Positions 17,187 through 26,276 of a stretch of 64,000 nt of DNA are shown here, one piece after another. This DNA is from Rhodospirillales bacterium. GTDB lineage: Bacteria; Pseudomonadota; Alphaproteobacteria; Rhodospirillales; UBA2165. The notes below the pieces were generated by a model that saw only the letters and a list, made by a program, of their open reading frames with translations, made no database searches and was not told the DNA's origin. The position numbers and the translations under genes were made by a program. Every line of letters starts with the position of its first letter. The stretch's first letter is position 1. The DNA is taken from assembly GCA_012960465.1 (NCBI GenBank), contig DUBF01000069.1, positions 1-64,000 on the forward strand. Direction: 5' to 3'.

Positions 17187-17981
17187 ATGTATAGAGAAAA
17201 TCAGTTAAAGAAACTTTTGAATAATGGCAGTAAAGCGCTTGGTTGTTGGACTAGTATGGACAACCCAATCACGACCGAGATCCTCGCCTTGGCTGGATTT
17301 GATTTTCTGCTCATTGATCAGGAACATGGCTACGGCGATGCCAAGGGTCTTTCAATGCAACTACAAGCCATGTCTGCGACAAATTGCACGTCGCTCCTTC
17401 GTGTGCCGAGCGCAGATGAGGCTTATGTTAAAAAAGTTTTGGATGCGGGCACTGAATGCCTAATGTTTCCCACCGTAAATACAGCTGCGGAAGCACGCGA
17501 CATTGTCGAGATGTGCCGCTATGCGCCGCGCGGTCGCCGTGGTATGGCTCCAGGCATGATCCGGGCAACGAATTACGGCATGGACGCGCCCAATTATGTC
17601 CAGACCGCACATGAGAATATGTTCATAATTTGTCAAATTGAGACGCCTGAAGGTGTCGCCAACATTCCTGAAATGGGCAAGGTTGAGGGTGTTGATATGC
17701 TCTTTATCGGCCCCAATGATCTTTCCTGCAGTCTTGATAAATTTGCCCAATATGAGGATCCGGAATTCGTTGCGCTGATTGAGAAGGCAGAGAGCGCCAT
17801 CAAAGAAACGGGTAAGTTGTTGGGCACAATTCCTTATGGAAAATTTGGCTGGCAAGCGATCTTTGATCGTGGTTTTAACCTGACAACAGCTGGTACTGAG
17901 GTTGCTTTATTGCGCGAGGCATCCCTAAACATTGTCCAGGATCACACAGCAAATAATCGCTCCGAGCAGGCCGCTGAATAG
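17187..17981 (+). CDS. HpcH/HpaI-family 2-keto-3-deoxy-acid aldolase
   Basis: This 264-residue class II pyruvate aldolase has the metal-binding Glu in QIETPEGV and Asp in FIGPNDLS, the early LIDQEHGYGD segment and RVPSAD. The family cleaves 2-keto-3-deoxy acids to pyruvate plus an aldehyde (for example 2-keto-3-deoxy-L-rhamnonate). The start has a good AAGGGG ribosome binding site. It stands in an operon with three types of dehydratase, so it probably performs the carbon-splitting step of the pathway. The related family members used in sulfo-Entner-Doudoroff pathways are an alternative. Confidence 0.88.
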   Translation: MYRENQLKKLLNNGSKALGCWTSMDNPITTEILALAGFDFLLIDQEHGYGDAKGLSMQLQAMSATNCTSLLRVPSADEAYVKKVLDAGTECLMFPTVNTAAEARDIVEMCRYAPRGRRGMAPGMIRATNYGMDAPNYVQTAHENMFIICQIETPEGVANIPEMGKVEGVDMLFIGPNDLSCSLDKFAQYEDPEFVALIEKAESAIKETGKLLGTIPYGKFGWQAIFDRGFNLTTAGTEVALLREASLNIVQDHTANNRSEQAAE

Positions 17982-19085
17982 ATGAAAATTAGTGACATTA
18001 AGATACGGGCTATCCGTCACGAAATAGAAGAAAGTGCTTATAATCTTAAGGATGGCACTGGGCTAAAATTTGAATTCCTGGCGATAACCTTCAAAACCGA
18101 TGAGGATGTTTCGGTGGATGTGATCGGTTTTGCCGGGCGGGATGCTGAAGGTATTGGCCATACGGCGGAAAATGTTCTCAAACCTTTTTTTCTGGGGCGT
18201 GATCCGTATTACCGTGAACTGCATTGGCATGATTTTCGGAAATATGACCGGACTTGGCATTTTACACCGATCTATTCTTATGCGCCGTTTGATATAGCCT
18301 GTCATTTGATTGCCGCCGAAAAAGCGGGATTGCCACTTTACAAATATCTCGGCGCCTACCGGGATGAAGTGCCGGTCTATGGCAGTTCGCTTACTTTGGA
18401 CACACCGGAAAAATATGCCGCCGAAGCGAAAGAGCAGCAAGACAAAGGGTGGGCAGCTTACAAATTGCACCCGCCGGTCGATTATGACTTTGGTCTCAAA
18501 GCCCATCGCTTAGCCCGTGAAGCGGTTGGTCCGGATTTTACGCTTATGAGCGACCCTGTTGGTTCTTATACAGCGGAACAATGCCTTAAATTTGGCCGCG
18601 AATTGGAAAAGCTCGATTACAAATGGTTGGAAGAGCCACTATATGATGAGAGCCCGTCGGCTTTACGCGAACTTGCGCGGACGCTTGATATTCCAATTAT
18701 TGGCGGCGAGACTTTGAATAAGCGTCCCTACAGCTTAGCTGAATATATTTCGACCCGGGCAATTGATATGGTGCGGGCAGATGTCTCCTGGTCGGGTGGT
18801 ATAACCGGTACGATGAAGACAGCGCATCTTTGCGAAAGCTTCGGAATGCAGTGTGAAATTCACACTGCAATTTTTCATCCCCTTGAACTTGTAAATTTAC
18901 ATGTTTGTGCGGCAATAAAAAATTGTGAGTATTTTGAACTTTTAGTGCCGACCCATTTGTTCAATGTTGGATTGGCAGAAGACATTCAGATCGAGAATGG
19001 TATGGCAAAGCTTCCTGACAAGCCGGGTCTAGGCATCGATCTCGACTGGGATTTCATCGACAATAATACGTTCAAAGAGTTCTAA
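17982..19085 (+). CDS. Enolase-superfamily enzyme with KxH motif
   Basis: This 367-residue MR/MLE-type protein has Lys161 followed by His163 (KLH) rather than KxK, Asp191 in MSDP, Glu217 in LEEP, Glu243 in GGET and His294 in EIHTA. The KxH arrangement is known in some acid-sugar dehydratase subgroups. The start codon immediately follows the aldolase stop (TAGATG), implying coupled translation. A sugar-acid dehydratase role supplying the aldolase is the most likely job. It is not closely related to the two enolase-superfamily proteins of the leftward operon. Confidence 0.83.
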   Translation: MKISDIKIRAIRHEIEESAYNLKDGTGLKFEFLAITFKTDEDVSVDVIGFAGRDAEGIGHTAENVLKPFFLGRDPYYRELHWHDFRKYDRTWHFTPIYSYAPFDIACHLIAAEKAGLPLYKYLGAYRDEVPVYGSSLTLDTPEKYAAEAKEQQDKGWAAYKLHPPVDYDFGLKAHRLAREAVGPDFTLMSDPVGSYTAEQCLKFGRELEKLDYKWLEEPLYDESPSALRELARTLDIPIIGGETLNKRPYSLAEYISTRAIDMVRADVSWSGGITGTMKTAHLCESFGMQCEIHTAIFHPLELVNLHVCAAIKNCEYFELLVPTHLFNVGLAEDIQIENGMAKLPDKPGLGIDLDWDFIDNNTFKEF

Positions 19086-19088
19086 GAG

Positions 19089-20585
19089 ATGAGCGACCAG
19101 CCCAATATACTTTTTCTGTGCGTCGACCAATGGCCAGGAAAATTGCTGGGCTGTGCTGGACTTTCCGAAATTGAAACGCCGACGATAGATCGGCTGGCTG
19201 CCAGTGGTACGCGCTTTACCCGCGCTTATTCTGAAACGCCTGTCTGTATTCCAGCACGGCGTTCGATTATGACAGGAACAAGCCCTCGGGTTCATGGTGA
19301 TCGCGTATTTCAAACGGCGGCTCCCATGCCGCCAGAGTTACCAACGCTGGCGCAGACTTTTCGGGATAGTGGTTATCAGGCCTATGCAGTTGGAAAACTG
19401 CATGTTTATCCCCAACGCGATCGCATCGGCTTTGACGATGTCCTTTCATATGAAGAAGGGCGCTCAAACCTCGGCGCAACTGATGACTATGAGATATATC
19501 TCGCTGAGCAGGGCTTGGCTGGAAAACAGAATCTCCACGGCATGAGCCAAAATGAGTTTTCGTGGGCGCCTTGGCATTTGGAAGATCGGCATCATCCGAC
19601 CAATTGGATTACCTTGGAGGCGTGCCGGACGATCAAACGACGAGATCCAACACGTCCAGCTATATGGCATGTCTCCTACAATCACCCACATCCGCCATTG
19701 GTACCCCTGCAGCATTATTTTGACCGGTATGCCCGCAATGATATTGCACCAGCAAACTATGGCAGCTGGGCAAAGGGCGATGCGCCCTATGCGGTAAAAC
19801 TCATTCAAGCAACGTGGGATACGCTGTCCAAAGAAAAACTTGATGATGCCCGCCGTGCTTTTTATGCGCTTTGCACCCATATCGACCATCAAATCAGAGT
19901 GATCATTGGCACGCTTCGCGAAGAGGGTCTGCTTGATAACACAATCATCGTATTTACCAGCGATCATGGCGAAATGCTGGGTGAGCACGACATGTATGCC
20001 AAGCGCGTCATGTATGAAATGTCGACAAATGTTCCGATGATTATCTCTGGCCTACCGATGGATGACCGGGTTGACCAAAATGCAGTTGATAACCGTTTGG
20101 TTGGTTTGCAAGATATTATGCCGACCTTATTGGATTTAGCCGATCTCGATACCCCAGAAACCTGTACAGGTATTTCGATGATAGGTGAAAGCAAGCGCGA
20201 AACGCTTTATTGTGAAGCGATGGAAGGGCCAACAGCAACCCGCATGATTACAGACGATCAATTTAAGTTCATCTGGTATCCCGCAGGAAATCGGGTGCAG
20301 CTGTTTGACTTAAAGAATGATCCGGGCGAAACAAGTGATCTCTCTAAACAAGCAGAGTTTGCCGATCATGCCGCCAGGCTTACAACGAAATTAATAGCAG
20401 AACTCTATGGAATTGATGAAACTTGGATACAAGACGGTGCCCTCAAAGGTTTCGATGCTCCGGTAAAAATTCCGCCTCAGAGCCGAAATTTATCTGGGCA
20501 GCGCGGCCTGCATTTCCCGCCCATTCCAGTATCCGATCCAAAATTAGCAACGGGTGTTACCGACCGTTGGGAGACAAAAAAATGA
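19089..20585 (+). CDS. Cytoplasmic type I sulfatase in the lyase operon
   Basis: This 498-residue sulfatase has the motif CIPAR at Cys53, Asp13 in VDQW as metal ligand, the TSDHGEMLGEHD distal motif and a PGKLLG loop. There is no signal peptide. It is 3 nt after the enolase-superfamily gene, and its stop overlaps the mannonate dehydratase start (ATGA). Its presence among importer, lyase and aldolase genes directly links desulfation to sugar-acid catabolism in the cytoplasm. Confidence 0.9.
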   Translation: MSDQPNILFLCVDQWPGKLLGCAGLSEIETPTIDRLAASGTRFTRAYSETPVCIPARRSIMTGTSPRVHGDRVFQTAAPMPPELPTLAQTFRDSGYQAYAVGKLHVYPQRDRIGFDDVLSYEEGRSNLGATDDYEIYLAEQGLAGKQNLHGMSQNEFSWAPWHLEDRHHPTNWITLEACRTIKRRDPTRPAIWHVSYNHPHPPLVPLQHYFDRYARNDIAPANYGSWAKGDAPYAVKLIQATWDTLSKEKLDDARRAFYALCTHIDHQIRVIIGTLREEGLLDNTIIVFTSDHGEMLGEHDMYAKRVMYEMSTNVPMIISGLPMDDRVDQNAVDNRLVGLQDIMPTLLDLADLDTPETCTGISMIGESKRETLYCEAMEGPTATRMITDDQFKFIWYPAGNRVQLFDLKNDPGETSDLSKQAEFADHAARLTTKLIAELYGIDETWIQDGALKGFDAPVKIPPQSRNLSGQRGLHFPPIPVSDPKLATGVTDRWETKK

Positions 20586-21775
20586 GAGAAGGATGGCGCT
20601 GGTTTGGGCCGAATGATCCCGTTAACCTCGACGATATTCGTCAAGCAGGTGCCACTGAAATTGTAACTTCGCTCCATCATATCAAGCCGGGCGAGCTATG
20701 GTCGACCGAAGAAATTCAAAGCCGTAAATCTCAAATTGAGGATACGCCTGACGGACGGTCTGATTTGCATTGGACAGTTGTTGAAAGTGTTCATCCGCAT
20801 GATGCAATTAAGCAAGGCTTGCCGGAGCGTGAGCATTATACCGAAGTTTGGATTGAGACAATGCGCAATCTTGCTTCAGCTGGCATTGATACGATTTGCT
20901 ATAATTTCATGCCGGCGATCTATTGGACTCGGACCGACTTGAATTATCTGTTGCCGTCTGGCGCGCGGTCATTGCGTTATGACAATGCGACCTTTGCGGC
21001 TTTCGACATCTTTATTCTTGAGCGCAAAAATGCCCGCAACAGCTATGATGAGCCGACCCTTCAGCGGGCAGAAAATATATTTGAGAACTTGTCAGAAGTA
21101 GAAAGAGAGCAGGTCGCGACAATTCTGACAGCTGGGCTGCCGGGCTCTCCCGGAGGATCTGCGAACCTTGAATTATTTAGGAAAAAACTAGCGGAATTCA
21201 ATGTTTTCGATAAGGCCGCTTACCGCGAGAATTTAAAGTGGTTTCTTGAACGTGTGTTACCCATCGCAGAAGAACTTGGGGTTAAGCTCGGTATTCATCC
21301 GGATGATCCTCCGCGCCCTTTACTTGGTCTGCCACGCATCGTTTCAACGCCAGAGGACCTAGATTGGATATTTAACGCGGTACCTTCTCCCTCAAATGGC
21401 CTTACCCTTTGTGTTGGAACATTTGGGGTTCGAGCGGATAATAATTTACCTGATATGGCGCGCCAGTTTGGTGAAAAGGTTTTCTTTGCCCATCTTCGTA
21501 GCACATCGAGGGATGAGGATGATCCTGAATCATTCATAGAGGCGGGCCACATTGATGGTGATATAGATATGGTCGCGGTTATTCGGGCGCTACTCGACGC
21601 CGAGAAAGACGGTCGTAATATTGTCTTCAGACCTGATCACGGCCATCGCATGCTGGATGATTTAGATGCAGATGTGACCCCTGGCTACTCTGCTATTGGC
21701 CGACTTCGAGGGCTTGCTGAAATTCGCGGTGTTTTGAAATGTTTCGACTGGGTTAGCAGTCAGGCACCTCAATAA
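20582..21775 (+). CDS. uxuA: D-mannonate dehydratase
   Basis: The 397-residue protein starts at the ATG at 20582. It opens with the signature MREGWRWFGPNDPVNL and continues with ATEIVTSLHHIKPGE, the metal-site regions with GIHPDDPP and FAHLRS, and the terminal FRPDHGHRMLDD. UxuA converts D-mannonate to 2-keto-3-deoxy-D-gluconate in the cytoplasm. An in-frame TTG lies upstream inside the sulfatase; I prefer the ATGA junction, which matches the family N-terminus exactly. Fructuronate reductase and glucuronate isomerase genes are not in the window, so mannonate itself, perhaps freed by a sulfatase, may be the entering compound. Confidence 0.93.
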   Translation: MREGWRWFGPNDPVNLDDIRQAGATEIVTSLHHIKPGELWSTEEIQSRKSQIEDTPDGRSDLHWTVVESVHPHDAIKQGLPEREHYTEVWIETMRNLASAGIDTICYNFMPAIYWTRTDLNYLLPSGARSLRYDNATFAAFDIFILERKNARNSYDEPTLQRAENIFENLSEVEREQVATILTAGLPGSPGGSANLELFRKKLAEFNVFDKAAYRENLKWFLERVLPIAEELGVKLGIHPDDPPRPLLGLPRIVSTPEDLDWIFNAVPSPSNGLTLCVGTFGVRADNNLPDMARQFGEKVFFAHLRSTSRDEDDPESFIEAGHIDGDIDMVAVIRALLDAEKDGRNIVFRPDHGHRMLDDLDADVTPGYSAIGRLRGLAEIRGVLKCFDWVSSQAPQ

Positions 21776-21776
21776 T

Positions 21777-22856
21777 ATGAGCCAAGAAGAAAGCCCGACA
21801 GTCTTTGTGCCGCTGGATGATGTTCTGGAAACCGTTACGCGTGTTTTTTCCAAACGCGGTTGTTCTATCGGTGAAGCTCAGCGCGTTGCTTCTAGATTGG
21901 CCGGCGCTAATCTCCGCGGACACGATAGCCACGGCATTATTCGCGTGCCGCGCTACGTTTTATCGTTAGAAAGCGGTTTTTTTCAACCCGATCAAACGGT
22001 GAAGATTGAAACAGAAAATGACGTAATGGCCGTTGTTGATGGCCGCTTTGGGTTTGGTCAAACCGTAGGTGAACAGGCCGTCGATATTGGCGTCGCGAAA
22101 GCACATAAATATGGTGTATCAATCACCGCCCTTCGCAATGCGGGTCACTTGGGGCGGATTGGTGATTGGGCGGAGCGTGCAGCATATGAAGGCCTGATTT
22201 CAATTCATGTTGCAAATATTCGCGGCAGCCAATTGGTAGCGCCATTTGGCGGCCGAGAACGACGTTATAGCACTTCACCTTTTTGCGTCGGGATTCCGAT
22301 GCCCGATGAGGAACCAGTCATCTTAGATTTTGCCACATCATCAGTTGCAGAAGGTAAAGCGTTGGTGGCCTTCCAGGCAGATAAATCTTTGCCAGAAGGA
22401 ACCTTTGTTGACGAATGGGGTGAAATGTCAGGCGATCCGCTTTCACTCTATGGCGTCCAAAGTGAAGGCATCATGCCGAACGCAAATAGTGGTCCGGGTG
22501 CTCTTCGAACATTTGGCGAGCATAAAGGATCAGGTTTAAATTTCATCATTGAACTATTGGCGGGAGCTTTGACGGGTTCCGGCGTGCCAACTGAACCGGT
22601 AGATCCCACCAATCGAAAAGTTTGGAACGGGATGTTGTCGATTTTTCTTTCACCAAATTTTTTCAGGTCGAATAACGAGTTTGCAGGCGATGTTCGCTCC
22701 TTCATCGAATTTGTAAAATCATCCACACCTGATGCAAATAATAATGAAGTTTTAGTGCCAGGTGAAAAAGAGCGCCACATTATGGCCGAGCGCTCGGAGA
22801 CAGGATTACCCCTACCTGAAAAATTATGGTTGGGAATTTGTGAATTGAGTTATTAA
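21777..22856 (+). CDS. LDH2/MDH2-family NAD(P)-dependent dehydrogenase
   Basis: The 359-residue protein belongs to the malate/L-lactate dehydrogenase (Ldh_2) family. It has RGHDSHGIIRVPRY with the catalytic His, ALRNAGHLGRIGDWAE, and the GEHKGSGLNFIIELL loop. Members oxidise or reduce 2-hydroxy acids such as lactate, malate, ureidoglycolate, 2,3-diketogulonate and (R)-sulfolactate. It begins 1 nt after uxuA and is the last gene of the rightward operon. With the SuyAB-like genes, a sulfolactate dehydrogenase role (ComC-like) is conceivable; with the aldolase, reduction or oxidation of a cleavage product is equally so. Confidence 0.85.
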   Translation: MSQEESPTVFVPLDDVLETVTRVFSKRGCSIGEAQRVASRLAGANLRGHDSHGIIRVPRYVLSLESGFFQPDQTVKIETENDVMAVVDGRFGFGQTVGEQAVDIGVAKAHKYGVSITALRNAGHLGRIGDWAERAAYEGLISIHVANIRGSQLVAPFGGRERRYSTSPFCVGIPMPDEEPVILDFATSSVAEGKALVAFQADKSLPEGTFVDEWGEMSGDPLSLYGVQSEGIMPNANSGPGALRTFGEHKGSGLNFIIELLAGALTGSGVPTEPVDPTNRKVWNGMLSIFLSPNFFRSNNEFAGDVRSFIEFVKSSTPDANNNEVLVPGEKERHIMAERSETGLPLPEKLWLGICELSY

Positions 22857-23420
22857 TACCGTTTTCGTTAGATCAAACGACACGACAAATGGGAGTTTGT
22901 TGGTTAATCCTCTCCTTGATTAGAACCCATTCGGATCCCTGTTAACAATTAAACCTCCCCAGTAATATAAATTAGAATCCTTGATATTCATTTAGAGAAT
23001 TTGGTAAAAAAAATGGAGTGTTCGAAATTTCAAATTCAATCAGGCTGTTGGAGATTGGTAGAGTTTCCTCGGAAGTTTTTTCCAGTTAAAACCGGTCGTG
23101 TCTACTTTAGGGTGCTTCTTGCCACAAATGCTTTCACAATGACATTTCTTGCTCAACCGCCTCTGATCTCTAAGAGCATCAACTATCAGAAAAACTTGGA
23201 AATGGTTAAAATCCTGCAACAATAAAAAAGCCTTCGACTGACGCTCTAAAAATTGAAGGAATTAACCGTTGGGAAAATAAGGATGGCGTAGAGAGAATCC
23301 GCAGAAATCCAGGGAATATTTCATGTGGGCCTGCTTTAATCATTAAACTGTTCACTTCAGTTCTGGACGATTATGTGCCATTATTACTAAATACCCACAT
23401 TTTGTATAAAAGGATTGGAA
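22857..23420. other. Intergenic region without recognised gene
   Basis: This 560-nt AT-rich stretch lies between the rightward operon and the SLC13 gene. A 74-codon open frame (23001-23225) reads as cationic, low-complexity sequence that I do not recognise, and it has no good ribosome binding site. I see no strong hairpin. AAAGGATT near 23409 serves as the ribosome binding site of the next gene. Confidence 0.4.
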
Positions 23421-25250
23421 ATGAACTTTCCACCGCTTCCAGACTACCACGCAATTGCGGTATTAATACTGATCATATTTGCGTTGTATCTATTTACGCG
23501 GGAAAATCTCTCACTTGAAACGTCAAGTCTAGCCATTCTGTCAATACTTATCGTCGGGTTTGAGATCTTTCCTTATTCTTCCGATGGTGAATTTCTACAT
23601 GCCATAGATTTTTTCAGCGGGTTTGGACATGAAGCGTTGATCGCTGTTTGTGCTTTGATGATCGCGGGCCAGGGATTAATACGCACGGGAGCGTTAGAGC
23701 CTGTTGGTCGAACCTTAGCATCTCTGTGGTCCACAAATCCGCAAATTTCGTTGCTTTTAATTTTAGTCGTAGGCGGTGTGTTAAGCGCCTTTGTCAACAA
23801 TGTTCCAATCGTGGTTCTGCTACTACCTATATTAACAAGCATCTCCCTGAAAACAAATAAGCCGGCATCAGACATTCTGATGCCAGTTGGATTTTCTACA
23901 TTAGTAGGAGGCATGACAACAACCATTGGAACGTCAACAAACCTGTTGATCATATCGATCGCGGCGGACCTCGGATTACCTCGGCTAAACATGTTTGATT
24001 TCTTTTTTCCGGCGGCGATCGCAGGAGGGATCGCGATTATTTATCTATGGTTAATTGCGCCACGCCTGTTACCCCGGCGAGACACTCCGCTAAGTGACAT
24101 GTCTCCGCGGATATTTACCGGTCATCTGCATATTCCGGACGAAAGTCCTTCGATCGGAAAGACAATCTCCGAAGTCTATGAGCTGGTAGGAAGAGAAATT
24201 AATATAATTGAAATTCAGAGAGGTCCCGGCGTATTTGTGAAGACGTTACCAGACGTTGTTCTAAAATCAGGGGACCGAATTAGCATTCGTGGCACCCCAC
24301 AGCATCTAAAGGATCTCGAAGGCCCGCTTGGCGCTTCTCTTTACGACAAGGATATCCCCGTTGATGACGAACATCCGTTAAGCGCAGAAGACCAGCAAAT
24401 TGCAGAAATTGTCGTCACGCAGGGATCACCTTTAGTTGGTTCCGCCTTTTCAATAGCGCACCTTTCAGAAGAATATCAACTTTTCACGTTAGCTTTTCAT
24501 CGGGCGGGAGCAGATATACTTTCAAACATCAACGACGTAGACAATGTAAGATTACGGATTGGAGATGTTTTGTTAGTGCAAGGAAGTCTTGAGAAAATAT
24601 CAGCAATAAAACGTGAGGGAAAACTACTTGTACTTGATGCAACCGTAGAATTACCCCATGTAAAGCGAGCACCTTTAGCCCTGATGATCATGGTCGGTAT
24701 AGTTTTAATGGCAGCCCTCAACATCCTGCCCATTGCGATCAGTGCTGTATGCGGGGTCTTCCTCATGATTGTCACAGGCTGCATCCGATGGCGCGATGGC
24801 GCTGAAGCACTCAGCACCCAGGTAATTTTAATAGTGGTCGCAAGCCTTGCCCTCGGAATGGCATTATCAAAAACCGGTGGCGCAGAATATTTGGCTCAAG
24901 TATTATTAGCTTTTGCTGGTGATGCCTCTCCGGCGGTTCTTTTAAGCGGCCTGATGTTGGTTATGGCAACATTAACAAATATCGTATCAAATAATGCGGC
25001 AGCCGTAATTGGCACCCCTATTGCCATTAGCATAGCCCAGAAACTCTCATTACCGGCAGAGCCATTTGTCTTAGCAGTTTTGTTCGGAGCGAATATGAGT
25101 TTCGCAACACCCATGGCTTACAAAACAAACCTGCTGGTAATGAATGCGGGGGGTTATCGTTTCTCAGATTTTCTTCGCGTGGGCATCCCGTTAACCCTAA
25201 TTGTTTGGCTTTCTCTATCCGCGATCCTGCCTCGACTATATAATCTTTAA
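23421..25250 (+). CDS. SLC13/DASS-family permease with two RCK_C (TrkA-C) domains
   Basis: This 609-residue protein has N-terminal and C-terminal membrane halves of the DASS type (FVNNVPIVVLLLPIL and TNIVSNNAAAVIGTPIAISI, both with the SNN/VNN motif; GGMTTTIGTSTNLLI). Two soluble RCK_C domains (about residues 205-290 and 310-395) are inserted between them. Such proteins carry sulfate, di- or tricarboxylates, or export anions. I start at the ATG at 23421, 7 nt after AAGGA; a TTG at 23415 is less likely. Next to the sulfatase island, sulfate movement is plausible but unproven. A degraded relative of its C-terminus lies at 41947-42075. Confidence 0.88.
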   Translation: MNFPPLPDYHAIAVLILIIFALYLFTRENLSLETSSLAILSILIVGFEIFPYSSDGEFLHAIDFFSGFGHEALIAVCALMIAGQGLIRTGALEPVGRTLASLWSTNPQISLLLILVVGGVLSAFVNNVPIVVLLLPILTSISLKTNKPASDILMPVGFSTLVGGMTTTIGTSTNLLIISIAADLGLPRLNMFDFFFPAAIAGGIAIIYLWLIAPRLLPRRDTPLSDMSPRIFTGHLHIPDESPSIGKTISEVYELVGREINIIEIQRGPGVFVKTLPDVVLKSGDRISIRGTPQHLKDLEGPLGASLYDKDIPVDDEHPLSAEDQQIAEIVVTQGSPLVGSAFSIAHLSEEYQLFTLAFHRAGADILSNINDVDNVRLRIGDVLLVQGSLEKISAIKREGKLLVLDATVELPHVKRAPLALMIMVGIVLMAALNILPIAISAVCGVFLMIVTGCIRWRDGAEALSTQVILIVVASLALGMALSKTGGAEYLAQVLLAFAGDASPAVLLSGLMLVMATLTNIVSNNAAAVIGTPIAISIAQKLSLPAEPFVLAVLFGANMSFATPMAYKTNLLVMNAGGYRFSDFLRVGIPLTLIVWLSLSAILPRLYNL

Positions 25251-25268
25251 GAATTGCAAGAAATTGCA

Positions 25269-25300
25269 GTTATCATGACCAAGAAAGTTAATGTGATAAC
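25269..25300. terminator. Weak hairpin between convergent genes
   Basis: GTTATCA (25269-25275) pairs with TGATAAC (25294-25300) between the convergent SLC13 and TauD genes. The stem is only 7 bp with a long loop and no clear T-run, so it is at best a weak bidirectional terminator. Confidence 0.3.
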
Positions 25301-25304
25301 ACCG

Positions 25305-26225
25305 TTATTGTGGCACTTCGCCTAAAACAGTCGTACGATACATTTCCCGGCGATATCCATCATGGTCATTGAAAGCATGATGAAGGCAAATTCGATTGTC
25401 CCAAAGAACCAATGTATCTTTCTGCCAACGCAAACGGCAAGTAAACGCAGGCTGGGTGATGTGCTCTCGTAAAAAATTCAATAAGGGTGCCGCCTCATAT
25501 TCAGACATGCCTTCGATGCCCATGGAATAGCTTTCTTCGACATAAAGAGCTTTCTCGCCTGTCACCGGATGGGTGCGCACAATCGGGTGGAAGTTGCCCT
25601 CGACCATGGAGTTTACGTTGACCTTAATATCCATCGAACCCAACTTTCCAGGGTCTCTTTCTTGAGCATGTTTCTGAACTTCTGAAAGAACATTTTCAGC
25701 GGACATATGTACCTTCAACCCAGAGAGAACATCTTTCATTTTTTTGCTTAGAAAGTTATAAGCGAGGGCTGAATTTGCCCACATTGTATCGCCACCAAAA
25801 GGCGGTGTTTCAACCGCGCGCAATATCGTGATCGCCGGAGGGCGCTCCAAGAAAGGCGAGTCTGTGTGCCAGGAGCCGCCAAAAATCATATGGGTGCGGG
25901 CATCAGCTTCTTTAAGCACCGATTGAATATCGGGATGACCCTTGACGCCTTCGGTATAGGCATCCAGACCGAATTCGCCAAAGCGGCGGGTTAAATTTTC
26001 TTGATCTGTATGAGAAATATGCTGATCACGAAAATAGACCATTTTATGCCGGTACAGGGCATCTGATATCTCGGCGAAGGATTCATCGGTCAGGGCGCTA
26101 ACTTGAACATCCTTGATTTCCGCTCCCATCGCTGCCGATAAAGGAATGACAATGATATGCTGGTATTCCTTGACGTGATTGTCAAAATGTCCGGTTGGAT
26201 GAATATTCAGAATTATGGGTCCCAT
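25305..26225 (-). CDS. TauD/TfdA-family Fe(II)/2-oxoglutarate dioxygenase
   Basis: The 306-residue protein has the iron-binding facial triad of the family: WHTDSPF (His and Asp) and the distal His in LHHAFNDHDG, with the 2-oxoglutarate-binding Arg in GYRREMYRTTV. Family members hydroxylate carbon next to sulfonate (taurine), sulfate ester or aryloxy groups and so release sulfite, aldehyde or a sulfate ester product. The substrate is not evident. It is 51 nt downstream of a 50-codon gene in the same direction and converges on the SLC13 permease. The ATG used has no clear ribosome binding site, so the true start could differ by a few codons. Confidence 0.87.
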   Translation of the reverse strand: MGPIILNIHPTGHFDNHVKEYQHIIVIPLSAAMGAEIKDVQVSALTDESFAEISDALYRHKMVYFRDQHISHTDQENLTRRFGEFGLDAYTEGVKGHPDIQSVLKEADARTHMIFGGSWHTDSPFLERPPAITILRAVETPPFGGDTMWANSALAYNFLSKKMKDVLSGLKVHMSAENVLSEVQKHAQERDPGKLGSMDIKVNVNSMVEGNFHPIVRTHPVTGEKALYVEESYSMGIEGMSEYEAAPLLNFLREHITQPAFTCRLRWQKDTLVLWDNRICLHHAFNDHDGYRREMYRTTVLGEVPQ

Positions 26226-26276
26226 CGTATTATTTTATACATGGAGATCTTATCATGGCAAGACGATCTAATTGTA

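Noticed and set aside
23001-23225. A 74-codon open frame in the gap before the SLC13 gene
   Set aside because: No ribosome binding site, no recognised motif and biased low-complexity composition.
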